51,024 nt of DNA, taken from contig JBOGVZ010000040.1 of the NCBI GenBank assembly GCA_050692985.1, positions 1-51,024 of the forward strand, written 5' to 3'. The DNA is from JBOGVZ01 sp050692985. Lineage in GTDB: Bacteria; Actinomycetota; UBA4738; CALAEC01. The notes under the pieces were generated by a model. The model was not told where the DNA came from and did not search any database. It saw nothing but the letters and a program-made list of their open reading frames with translations. Both the position numbers and the translations under genes were made by a program. Shown here one piece after another: positions 8,455-15,985 of this stretch; positions within the stretch are counted from its first letter, which is position 1; each line of letters starts with the position of its first letter.

Positions 8455-10620
8455 CTACTTCTCGCAGCTGATCAGGGTGTCCTTGCCGGGGCCGCCCTTG
8501 CACGTGTCGATCCCGGGGCCGCCGTTGAGAAGGTCGTCGCCGGCGCCACCCTTGAGAAGGTCCTGGCCGCCCTGGCCCCTGAGCGTGTCGTCGCCACCCC
8601 CGCCCTTCAGGACGTCCTTCCCGACGTTGCCCAGCAGGACATCCTTGCCTCCGCCGCCGGCGATCGTGTCGTTGCCGCCCTGGCCCTTGATCCGGTCGGC
8701 CCCGGCACCTCCGTTGACATCATCCTTTCCGCCGCCGGCGCAGATGAGGTCCTTGCCGCCGAGCCCCTTGATCGTGTCCGCCCCTCCCTTCGCCACGATG
8801 ACGTCGGGGCCGGCCGTGCCCGTGATGGTCTCCGCGACGGAGGTCCCCACGATCGTGGCCGGCTGTCCGAAGCAGTTCGGGGGCGGGGCCACCGGGATCT
8901 CGAACGCGCCGATCCGGGTCTGCCAGCCGCGCGGGGACGTCACCGGGTAGTACTCGTTCGTGTACCAGAAGGTCGCATCGTCCACCGGGTCCACGCTCAT
9001 CGCGCTGTAGTCGCCCCACCGTCCGGAGTTATCGGTCTGCGAGCCGCTCCCCGCGAACAGCGTGGCCTCCCCCTGCGCCAGCTGCCCCACCCCATCCGTG
9101 GCGGCGCGCCCCGCGTAGCGGATCGATGGAAAGGCGCTCCCTCCGGAGCTCGAGTAGCCGATGCCGATGCTCCCGTCACCGTTCATGGCCACGGACGGCA
9201 TCCACCGGGACAAGCCGCCGGGGGCATGGGTGCCCTCTTGGAACAACGTCGGAGGGTTCCCGGCGGGGTTCCGCAGCTCGTACCAGCGCACGCCCGCCCG
9301 GCTGGGGCCACCGGCCCCGTTGTTCATGACGTCGACCGTATGGCTCAGCACCAGGGACTCGTGGGTGCCGAGGTTGCGATAGGCGTTCCGATGCATGAGC
9401 CGGTCGGCCAGCTGGTCCAGCCGGCGGCCGGTGTTGGGTTGCGGGATGCACGGACCGAATCCCTGGCCGCCGCAGCCGAACAGGATGTCGTAGGAGGTGG
9501 TCGACCGGGCGGTGGGGCCGGTCAGCGTGGAGTTGGCCGGGGTGGCGAAGTCCACGTGGAACCTCCACACGTTGAGGCCCACCGGCGGCGGGAAGAACAC
9601 CGGGTCCCGCAGCTCGACCAGGTAGTTCGGGGACCCGGCCGGCGGCGCCGGCCCGTCCACGTCGGAGGGGAGCAGCGTGAACGAGTTCGGGCTGATCCCC
9701 GACAGGTCGAACTCGATCAGACTGGCGGGGTCCCCGTTCAGCATGGCGTCCCGATCCAGGGCCGCCACCGAGGCGCTGTTGTAGTCGCCGTTCAGGTCGA
9801 ACTCGTTCACCGACAGGTAGTAGGCGTCGGGCCACACCCCCAGCTTGGGGTAGTCGTTGAACTCGGTGTTGCTCCAGAAGAAGTCGTAGCGGTGGTACTG
9901 GCCGGTCGGGTCGGCCGTGGCCGACACCGCCACGCACTGGTGGAAGGGAGCGATCGGATTCCCGCTGAGGTTCACGTTGAAGGCGAACTGGCTCACCACC
10001 CACCGGTCGGCCAGCGGGTCGTACCGAACGATCGGGTCGCCCTGGTTCGTGGTCTCGCACAGGCCGCCGAGACCGGCCCAGAACGTGTTGTTGGTGACGG
10101 GCCCGAAGACCGTGGCCCCCTGCTTGTCGAAGATCTCGGTGACCACGTTCGTCATCTGGACGTAGTGGTTGGGGCCCACGTCCCCGACGGTGTCGGGCGG
10201 GATGGGCAGGCCCTCGCCCAGCAGCTCGTTGTCCTCGTTGCTGACGCCCTCGAACGTCAGGGTGGGATCCGGGATCGAGGGACTGCCCGACCGGGCCTGG
10301 GAGGAGGACGGCTCCCCGGACGGGGCGGCGGCGGCCCCGGCGGGGGGCTCCCGGCGCAGCGGTGGCCGTTCGTACCGGGGGGCGGTCGGGGCGGGAGCCC
10401 GGCGGGCCAGGACCCGCAGCGGCGGCGACGTGTCGTGGCGGGAAGCGGCCCGGACCCGTGGCTCTCGGTCGTTCGGAGGCCCGGCCCCGGCGGTAGGGGG
10501 CGGGCCGGAGGCGGCGATGGCCAGGACCCCGGCGACAGCGGCTGAAACGGCTCGTAGCGACAATCCCGATCCTTTCCCCAGGAGGGTCGTAACCCTACCA
10601 CCGATCCCCGGCCGCTTCAC
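8455..10620 (-). CDS. Secreted protein with C-terminal RTX-type calcium-binding repeats
   Basis: A 721-aa exported protein. A signal peptide is clear: basic start (VKRPGIGGR, KG), hydrophobic core AVSAAVAGVLAIAASG, then AGA-type cleavage site. A Pro/Arg-rich linker leads to a large domain (about 105-590) that opens with PPDTVGDVGPNHYVQ and looks like a repeat-rich beta structure (motifs such as PIVRYDPLADRWVVSQFAF), family not identified. Residues about 600-721 are glycine-Asp nonapeptides (GGADTIKGLGGKD, GGGGDDTLRGQGG, GGAGDDLLNGG), the RTX calcium roll. The GTG start overlaps the upstream amidohydrolase stop (GTGA). Likely role: calcium-stabilised extracellular or surface protein. No type I secretion genes are nearby; the signal peptide suggests Sec export. 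Confidence 0.88.
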   Translation of the reverse strand: MKRPGIGGRVTTLLGKGSGLSLRAVSAAVAGVLAIAASGPPPTAGAGPPNDREPRVRAASRHDTSPPLRVLARRAPAPTAPRYERPPLRREPPAGAAAAPSGEPSSSQARSGSPSIPDPTLTFEGVSNEDNELLGEGLPIPPDTVGDVGPNHYVQMTNVVTEIFDKQGATVFGPVTNNTFWAGLGGLCETTNQGDPIVRYDPLADRWVVSQFAFNVNLSGNPIAPFHQCVAVSATADPTGQYHRYDFFWSNTEFNDYPKLGVWPDAYYLSVNEFDLNGDYNSASVAALDRDAMLNGDPASLIEFDLSGISPNSFTLLPSDVDGPAPPAGSPNYLVELRDPVFFPPPVGLNVWRFHVDFATPANSTLTGPTARSTTSYDILFGCGGQGFGPCIPQPNTGRRLDQLADRLMHRNAYRNLGTHESLVLSHTVDVMNNGAGGPSRAGVRWYELRNPAGNPPTLFQEGTHAPGGLSRWMPSVAMNGDGSIGIGYSSSGGSAFPSIRYAGRAATDGVGQLAQGEATLFAGSGSQTDNSGRWGDYSAMSVDPVDDATFWYTNEYYPVTSPRGWQTRIGAFEIPVAPPPNCFGQPATIVGTSVAETITGTAGPDVIVAKGGADTIKGLGGKDLICAGGGKDDVNGGAGADRIKGQGGNDTIAGGGGKDVLLGNVGKDVLKGGGGDDTLRGQGGQDLLKGGAGDDLLNGGPGIDTCKGGPGKDTLISCEK

Positions 10621-12254
10621 GTCGCCCCGGCCGCTCCCCACACCCGCTTCCCGGCCACCCAGGTCTGGAGGACCGTGGTCCTGGGGTCGAAGGGGTCGGC
10701 CGACAGGACCGCCAGGTCGGCCTGCCGGCCGGGGGATATGACCCCCTTCCGGCCGCCCACACCCGCCGCCTCGGCCCCCGCCACGGTGGCCGCCCGCAGG
10801 GCCTCTCCCCTTGTGATGGCCTGCCCCGGCGCCAGGGGCTTCCCCTCCTCGGTCCTGCGCTCCACAGCCACCCGAAGGATCCGAAGCGGCTCCCACACGG
10901 CCGTGGGCGCGTCGCTCGACAGCGCGACCTGTACGCCCGCATCGATCAGCGTGCGGGCCGGCACGGGCGGGAGGAACCGCGCGATGCCCGCATCCGCCAC
11001 CAGGCTGCCGTAGGACCACAGGTGCCCGGGCTGGATCACCGCCGTGACTCCCAGCCGGGCCATGTGCTCGGCGTGGCCCGGCGTGGCGAACATGGCGTGC
11101 TCGATCCTGGCCCCCTCCGGGCCCCCTCGCTCCAGGGCGCTGAGGGCCTGTTCGATCGCCTCGTTCCCCAGGGCGTGGACGGCCACCGCGAATCCGGCCC
11201 GCCGGGCCCGGCGCACGGTCTCGGCCAGCTCCCCCGGCCCGTAGTGGAGCGTGCCGGTGCGCACCGATGCCGGTCCGAGACGGGGGCGCAGCATCCGCCA
11301 GGCCTGGAGGGGCGTGGTGCCTCCGGCCCCGGCCACGCCGGCGGCGCGAACGGCCGCCCGGTACGGCACCCGCATCGCGCAGCGCTCCCCGCCATCGGCC
11401 ACCAGCTTGAGGTGGCCGATCCGGAACCGCTCGTCGCCCTCGTCCGTCCTCGGGCCTTCGAGCACCGCCCCCGGCGAGGCGTACCATCCCCGCTCGCTGA
11501 CCGGCATGGCGGTGACCCCGAGGGGGAGGTCCGCGTCCGAGGCCCGCTCGATCTCCGGCGGCGTCAGCAACGCATCGGCGATGTGGGTGATGCCCTGGGA
11601 GAGGAGGTCGCCAGCGACCGCGCCGGCCCGCTCGGCCCACCCCGTCCCCAGGGCCTCCAGCGTGGAGCGGTGGGCGGCGTGCTCGACCACCCCGAACGCC
11701 CGCTCCCACAGCCGGCCGTTCGGCCGGCCGCGGGCGTCTCGCTCCAGCTCGCCGCCCGGCCACCGAGGGGTGGCCCGGCCGAACCCCACGGCCGCCAGCG
11801 CGGCCGAGTTGGCCACCCCCGAGTGGAAGGAGCCGTGGATCACCAGCGAGGGCCGGTCGGGCACGGCCGCATCGAGGTCCTGCCGGGTCAGCCACCGCCC
11901 GGTGCCGCCCAGGAGCTCCCGGAAGCCCCAGCCCACCACCCAGGATCCCTCGGGGGCCCGGGCGGCGGCCCGGGCCATCCGCCCGACCACCGCCCGTGCC
12001 GAGCGGACGTCCCGCAGGTCCACCGCCGGCGACATGGCCACCACCGTGGCCAGGTGGAAGTGGGCATCGACGAAGCCGGGGACCACCACGGCCTGGCCCA
12101 GGTCGACCCGCCGGTACAGGCGCCCGGGCGGCCGGGCCTCGGGGTCGTCGCCGACCCAGGCGATGCGGTCGTCCTCGACCAGGACCGCGGTGGGGCCCGG
12201 ACGGGGCGGATCCCCCGCGTACACGGCCCGGGCCGTGATCAGGATCCTGGCCAC
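10617..12254 (-). CDS. Amidohydrolase family 3 (YtcJ-like) metal-dependent hydrolase
   Basis: A 545-aa cytoplasmic hydrolase of the amidohydrolase superfamily. Metal ligands and family motifs visible: VPGFVDAHFHL with His65 and His67, the LKLVADGG strand, VHALGNEAIEQ and ALSSDAPTAV (metal-binding Asp), plus the C-terminal beta sandwich shared with the N-terminus (ISPGRQADLAVLSADPF). Family members hydrolyse amide or related bonds of small molecules; the substrate here is unknown. Start GTG 12254, with TAGGCT 6 nt upstream and no Shine-Dalgarno. It is the first gene of a two-gene coupled unit with the RTX protein, an unusual pairing. Divergent from the DUF3179 gene. Confidence 0.9.
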   Translation of the reverse strand: MARILITARAVYAGDPPRPGPTAVLVEDDRIAWVGDDPEARPPGRLYRRVDLGQAVVVPGFVDAHFHLATVVAMSPAVDLRDVRSARAVVGRMARAAARAPEGSWVVGWGFRELLGGTGRWLTRQDLDAAVPDRPSLVIHGSFHSGVANSAALAAVGFGRATPRWPGGELERDARGRPNGRLWERAFGVVEHAAHRSTLEALGTGWAERAGAVAGDLLSQGITHIADALLTPPEIERASDADLPLGVTAMPVSERGWYASPGAVLEGPRTDEGDERFRIGHLKLVADGGERCAMRVPYRAAVRAAGVAGAGGTTPLQAWRMLRPRLGPASVRTGTLHYGPGELAETVRRARRAGFAVAVHALGNEAIEQALSALERGGPEGARIEHAMFATPGHAEHMARLGVTAVIQPGHLWSYGSLVADAGIARFLPPVPARTLIDAGVQVALSSDAPTAVWEPLRILRVAVERRTEEGKPLAPGQAITRGEALRAATVAGAEAAGVGGRKGVISPGRQADLAVLSADPFDPRTTVLQTWVAGKRVWGAAGAT

Positions 12255-12260
12255 GAACGG

Positions 12261-12266
12261 AGCCTA
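12261..12266 (-). promoter_or_regulatory. Candidate -10 box of the amidohydrolase gene
   Basis: TAGGCT on the minus strand, 6 nt before GTG 12254. No clear -35. It fits the spacing seen at other presumed leaderless starts in this window. Confidence 0.3.
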
Positions 12267-12321
12267 GCGGCCAACCGGTGAGACCGCTTGGAAACTCCGA
12301 ACCTTCGGGGCCTTCCCGTCG

Positions 12322-12327
12322 TATCTT
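12322..12327 (+). promoter_or_regulatory. Candidate -10 box of the DUF3179 gene
   Basis: TATCTT lies 6 nt before GTG 12334, the first start of the interrupted DUF3179 frame. No clear -35. The spacing supports GTG 12334 as a leaderless start. Confidence 0.35.
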
Positions 12328-12333
12328 CTGACA

Positions 12334-12546
12334 GTGCCACAAGGAGATGGACGGGCGAGGGCCGGTCGGGGCAGGAGGTACCTGCGTAGGATGCGGAGGG
12401 CCCTGGGCGAGGTCATCCTGAGGCCCCGGGAAGCCTTCCTGAACCGCCGGTGGATCTTCCAGCAGCTGGGGTTGACTCGGCTGTTCCGGAGGAGCGAGCG
12501 GGGCCGGGTATTGGGCCTCGATCCCAAGTTGCGCGAGCACTGCTAG
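12334..12546 (+). CDS. N-terminal segment of an interrupted DUF3179 protein
   Basis: A 70-codon frame from GTG 12334 to TAG 12544-12546. The product is basic and helical (RRYLRRMRRALGEVILRPREAFLNRRW ... PKLREHC, given in parts). It is in the same frame as the DUF3179 domain that resumes right after the stop, so it most likely is the true N-terminus of that protein: reading through the TAG gives one continuous 372-residue product. An alternative start is ATG 12391, 12 nt after a GGAGG. Alone it has no recognisable function. Confidence 0.6.
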   Translation: MPQGDGRARAGRGRRYLRRMRRALGEVILRPREAFLNRRWIFQQLGLTRLFRRSERGRVLGLDPKLREHC

Positions 12547-12552
12547 CCGCTG

Positions 12553-13452
12553 ATGCGCCCCCCGACCGTCCCGGCCGCCGATGCGTACCAAATGCGAGAC
12601 GACGACCTGGTCCTGGGGGTGGCAGTGAACGGGGTGGCCCGCGCCTACCCCTGGTGGATCCTGGACGACCATCACATCGCCAACGACGTCGTGGGCGGGC
12701 GCCCGGTCACGATCGTGCTCTGCGAGGTGTGCAGCAGTGGCCTGGCCTTCGATCCCGTGGTGAATGGGCGCCTCCTGACGTTCACGCTGCGCCACGTCTA
12801 CAACGGGACCCTCACCATGGATGACCACCAGACGGACTCGATATGGTCCCCGGTCCTCGGCACGGCGCTGGCCGGCCCCCTGAAGGGAGCCGCCCTGTCG
12901 CTGATGCCGTTGTGGCAGATGGAGTGGGCGGCGTGGCGGGAGCTGCACCCGCACTCCGACGTGCTGGTGGGGGAGCTCGGGAGCCGAACCGGACACGGGA
13001 GCGCGGAGACCATCGGGAGCCCCCGGGTGGGCGGCCAGATGCGGGCCAGCATCCTTCACTGGGACGAGCGGCTTCCGCACAACACGCTCGTGCTTCTGGT
13101 GCGCGGGGGCAAGGCTTCCAGGGCCTACCCGTTGTCCGCGTTCGAGGGGCAGGGCGTGATGAACGACGAGGTCGGGGGCGTGCCGATCGTGATCCTCCAC
13201 CACGCGGCCGAGGGGAGCTACGGAGTCGTGGCCTACTCTCGGGCGCCCGGAGGGCGGGTCCTGACCTTCCGCAGCGGGCCCCGGGGGCCGATGGACGAGG
13301 AGACCGGTTCGGTCTGGGCCACCGATGGCAGGGCGGCGGAGGGATCGCTGGCCGGCACCCAGCTCACGTTCGTGCCCTCCCATGTCTCGGAGTGGTACAT
13401 CGTCGGCACCTCGTATCCGGGCATCGAGATCCACGGGCTCGCCTGGGCCTGA
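12553..13452 (+). CDS. DUF3179 domain protein, downstream part after an in-frame amber codon
   Basis: A 299-aa segment carrying DUF3179 features twice: ARAYPWWILDDHHIANDVVGG with LCEVCSSG and YNGTLTMDDHQTDSIWSP, then ASRAYPLSAFEGQGVMNDEVGG in a second, weaker repeat. The family is of unknown function and common in Actinobacteria and Chloroflexi. ATG 12553 has no Shine-Dalgarno and sits two codons past a TAG in the same frame, so efficient independent initiation is doubtful; expression would need reinitiation or readthrough. Either a young nonsense mutation or a sequence error (GAG to TAG would restore an open frame). It converges on truB with 18 bp between stops. Confidence 0.85.
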   Translation: MRPPTVPAADAYQMRDDDLVLGVAVNGVARAYPWWILDDHHIANDVVGGRPVTIVLCEVCSSGLAFDPVVNGRLLTFTLRHVYNGTLTMDDHQTDSIWSPVLGTALAGPLKGAALSLMPLWQMEWAAWRELHPHSDVLVGELGSRTGHGSAETIGSPRVGGQMRASILHWDERLPHNTLVLLVRGGKASRAYPLSAFEGQGVMNDEVGGVPIVILHHAAEGSYGVVAYSRAPGGRVLTFRSGPRGPMDEETGSVWATDGRAAEGSLAGTQLTFVPSHVSEWYIVGTSYPGIEIHGLAWA

Positions 13453-13470
13453 GACGAAGGATCGATCGCC

Positions 13471-14310
13471 TCAGCCGGCCAGGACGACCTCGGGGCAGGA
13501 CTTCGTCCCGGTGTCGCGCCACACCCCGATCAGCCGGGCGTCCGGATCCACCAGCGCGTATGGGCCCTCGATCCCGGCCGGGGCCAGGCACCGGCCGTGC
13601 CTGGCCGCGGCGGCCTCCTCGACCCCCACCGCGTACGAGGGGAGATGGGCCACGGCGCGCTCGGGTGGCAGCGGCCGGCCCGGATCATCGAGGGAGACGG
13701 CCTCGCTCAAGGTGAAGCCGCCGATCGCCGTGCGGACCAGCCGGATGAGGTGGGCGCCGCAGCCCAGCCGGACACCGACCTCGGCCACCAGCGACCGGAC
13801 GTAGGTCCCGCCGGAGACCACCGCCCGGAACTCGAAGTCCCGGCCGTCCCTCGCCAGGAGGTCGAACGAGCGGACGTGGACGGTCCTGGCCGGCGCCTCG
13901 ACCGCCTCTCCCCGGCGGGCGGCCTCGTACAGCTTGCGGCCGCCCACCTTCACCGCCGAGTACGCCGGGGGCCGTTGTTCGATCTCCCCGACCAGGCCGG
14001 CCATCGCCGCGCGCAGCTCGCCCTCCGATACCCCCACCTCCGCGGTGCGCACGACCGTGCCTTCGGCATCGAGGGTGTCGGTCTCTTCCCCCAGGCGGCC
14101 GGCACCCTCGTACGTCTTGTCGAGGTCGCCCAGGAACCGCAGGAGCCGGGTGGCCCGGCCCACTCCCAGGACCAGCAGGCCGGAAGCCATCGGGTCCAGG
14201 GTCCCGGCGTGCCCCACCCGCCGCACCGCCAGGGCCCGCCGGACCCGGTCGACCACGTCGTGCGAGGTGACCCCCCGGGGCTTGTCGACGAGCAGGATCC
14301 CCTCGGCCAC
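13471..14310 (-). CDS. truB: tRNA pseudouridine(55) synthase
   Basis: TruB converts U55 of the tRNA T-loop to pseudouridine. The 279-aa product has the catalytic motif GHAGTLDPMASG with Asp39, the substrate-binding KTYEG and the RRPPAYSAVKVGG-like segment (QRPPAYSAVKVGGRKLYE), and a C-terminal PUA-like domain. GTG 14310 yields the family N-terminus (EGILLVDKPRGVTSHD); it lies 5 nt after the DHH phosphoesterase stop and has no Shine-Dalgarno, so it likely relies on coupling. Part of the rimP-nusA-infB-rbfA-truB translation operon and probably its last gene. Confidence 0.95.
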   Translation of the reverse strand: MAEGILLVDKPRGVTSHDVVDRVRRALAVRRVGHAGTLDPMASGLLVLGVGRATRLLRFLGDLDKTYEGAGRLGEETDTLDAEGTVVRTAEVGVSEGELRAAMAGLVGEIEQRPPAYSAVKVGGRKLYEAARRGEAVEAPARTVHVRSFDLLARDGRDFEFRAVVSGGTYVRSLVAEVGVRLGCGAHLIRLVRTAIGGFTLSEAVSLDDPGRPLPPERAVAHLPSYAVGVEEAAAARHGRCLAPAGIEGPYALVDPDARLIGVWRDTGTKSCPEVVLAG

Positions 14311-14315
14311 GCCGG

Positions 14316-15311
14316 TCAGGGCCGGGCGGTCTCGGGCCGGGCCGCCACCAGGGCATCGACGAGGCCGGTCACGGTCTCCTCGAGCGAGGCCTTCGACGTG
14401 TACCCGGCGGCCAGGCGGTGCCCGCCGCCGCCGAAGGCCTCGGCGACCTGGGCCACGTCGGTGTCCCCGCGGGAGCGCATCGAGACCTTGAACCCCCCTT
14501 CTCGCTGCTCCTTGAGGACGGCCGTGACGTCGGCCTCCCTGCTGGTGCGCAGGACGTCGATCAGGTCGTCGGTCTCCTGGATCTCCACCCCGGCCGCCTC
14601 GAGGTCCGCCCGGGTGACGTGGCCCCACACCAGGTTGGCCTCGGGCACGTGGGTGGCCCGGGCCAGCACCGAACCCAGCAGCCGCAGGTAGGCCAGGGAG
14701 TTGTCCTCGTACAGCGACTGGACCAGGCGGGCGTGATCGAAGGGTTGCTCCCGGAGGCGGGCGGCCATCCGGAGCACCTCCGGGGTGGTGGCCTCGAACT
14801 GGAACCGTCCGGTGTCGGTCACCAGGCCGGCGTACAGGCACGCCGCGGTGTCCGGCGAGAGATCGCCGCCGAGCCGCTCGATGAGCCGAAACACGAGCTC
14901 GGCCGTGGCGGCCGCCTCCGGATCCACCAGGTTGACCGTGCCGAACCCGGGGTTCGTGCGGTGGTGGTCGATGCACACCACCGCCCCGGCCCGCTCGACC
15001 AGGTGGGAGAGCCCGTCCAGGCGACGCACGTCGGCGGCGTCCAGCGTCACCAGCACCTTCGGCTGCTTGGGGAGATCGCCCGGTTCCACCAGGTGCTCCC
15101 GCCCCGGCAGGGCCTCGACCCACCGGGGAGCGGTGGCGGGACCGTTGGGCCACGAGGCCCGTACCTTCGCGCCCCGCCCGGCCAGGTGGACCGCCAACCC
15201 CAGCATCGAGCCGACGGCGTCGGCGTCGGGGTTGACGTGGCACACCAGCGCGACCTCGTCCACCCCGGCCAGGACCCGGGCGGCATCGTCGAACGCGCTA
15301 TCCGGCAGCAT
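14316..15311 (-). CDS. DHH/DHHA1 phosphoesterase (NrnA-like oligoribonuclease / pAp phosphatase)
   Basis: A 331-aa hydrolase. DHH-domain motifs: VCHVNPDADAVGS (metal-binding Asp pair), DAADVRR and VCIDHHRTN; the DHHA1 domain ends with FGGGGHRLAAG. This is the layout of NrnA, which removes mononucleotides from 2-5 nt RNA and dephosphorylates pAp; actinobacterial homologues occupy this same slot between rbfA and truB. The ATG at 15311 lies 14 nt inside the end of rbfA, giving an overlapping, coupled gene. The exact substrate preference cannot be told from sequence. Confidence 0.92.
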   Translation of the reverse strand: MLPDSAFDDAARVLAGVDEVALVCHVNPDADAVGSMLGLAVHLAGRGAKVRASWPNGPATAPRWVEALPGREHLVEPGDLPKQPKVLVTLDAADVRRLDGLSHLVERAGAVVCIDHHRTNPGFGTVNLVDPEAAATAELVFRLIERLGGDLSPDTAACLYAGLVTDTGRFQFEATTPEVLRMAARLREQPFDHARLVQSLYEDNSLAYLRLLGSVLARATHVPEANLVWGHVTRADLEAAGVEIQETDDLIDVLRTSREADVTAVLKEQREGGFKVSMRSRGDTDVAQVAEAFGGGGHRLAAGYTSKASLEETVTGLVDALVAARPETARP

Positions 15312-15654
15312 CGTCGTCCTCGATCCGGCGCAGCAGCTCGTCCACGCGGTCGGCCTGCTCCCGGGTGTGGTCCTCCTCGAACACCAGCTCCGGAAGGAAC
15401 TTCAGCCGGACCTGCTCCCCGATCACCGCCCGGAGATGGCCCCGGGCCGAGCGCAGCCCCGCCCGGGTGCTCTTGCGTTCCCCTTCCTCCCCCAGCACGG
15501 TGTAGGAGACCACGGCCCGCCGCAGGTCGGGGCTGACGTCCACCCCGGTGACGGTGACGAAGCCCACGCGAGGGTCCTTCAGCTTCGGGATCTCCTCGGC
15601 CAGGATCTCCCGGAACTCCTCGGAAACCCGGCTCGGCCGCTTCCCCACGGGCAT
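15298..15654 (-). CDS. rbfA: 30S ribosome-binding factor A
   Basis: RbfA is a KH-like factor that binds immature 30S subunits and helps 16S rRNA 5' end maturation. The product is 118 aa, a normal size, with SEEFREILAEEI at the start, DPRVGFVTVTGVDVSPDL and the LRFLPEL-like element (VRLKFLPELVFEED). ATG 15654 lies 2 nt after the DUF503 stop; its 3' end overlaps the DHH phosphoesterase gene by 14 nt. Sits in the infB-DUF503-rbfA order widespread in Gram-positive bacteria. Confidence 0.95.
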   Translation of the reverse strand: MPVGKRPSRVSEEFREILAEEIPKLKDPRVGFVTVTGVDVSPDLRRAVVSYTVLGEEGERKSTRAGLRSARGHLRAVIGEQVRLKFLPELVFEEDHTREQADRVDELLRRIEDDDAAG

Positions 15655-15656
15655 CG

Positions 15657-15950
15657 TCAGTCGTCCTGGGAGTGGAGGGTCATCCGGTGATCGATGAGCT
15701 CAACGGCCGCCTGGGCCGACACGAACCGCTCGACCTCGTGCATCACCTTGCGGAGGTGGAACCCCTGGGCCCCCACGGCGGAGATCCCCAGCGTCGTGCG
15801 CTGCCACAGGTCGTGATGGTCCACCTCGGCCACGGCCACGTTGAACTTTCCCCGCAGCGTGGCCGTGAGCGCCTTCACCACGTGCCGCTTCTGCTTCAGC
15901 GACGTGCAGCCGGGGATCCGCAGGTCGAACGACGACAGCGCAACCATCAT
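15657..15950 (-). CDS. DUF503 protein (YlxP-like)
   Basis: A 97-aa protein of the YlxP/DUF503 family, found between infB and rbfA in many Gram-positive genomes. It shows the characteristic start SFDLRIPGCTSLKQKRHVVKAL, followed by VAVAEVDHHDLWQRTTLGISAVG. The family is small and ferredoxin-fold-like; its role is not established, although the conserved position suggests ribosome assembly. ATG 15950 (MMV...) is preceded by GGTGA; a second ATG at 15947 is nearly as good. It lies 35 nt after infB and 2 nt before rbfA. Confidence 0.9.
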   Translation of the reverse strand: MMVALSSFDLRIPGCTSLKQKRHVVKALTATLRGKFNVAVAEVDHHDLWQRTTLGISAVGAQGFHLRKVMHEVERFVSAQAAVELIDHRMTLHSQDD

Positions 15951-15985
15951 CGGGTCACCGGTTCCCGGCAGGCGCGCGGCGGCGC

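Noticed and set aside
8440..8455. Terminator after the RTX gene (GGGGG/CCCCC palindrome)
   Set aside because: The stem has a 2-nt loop and no T-run follows, so it is not a credible intrinsic terminator.
12544..12546. TAG as a pyrrolysine or other recoded codon in DUF3179
   Set aside because: Several genes here end in TAG, and no pyrrolysine machinery or recoding structure is visible. A nonsense mutation or error is simpler.
8455..13434. One 1659-codon minus-strand frame
   Set aside because: Only the last 721 codons are a gene. The rest lies antisense to the DUF3179 gene and out of frame in the amidohydrolase gene.
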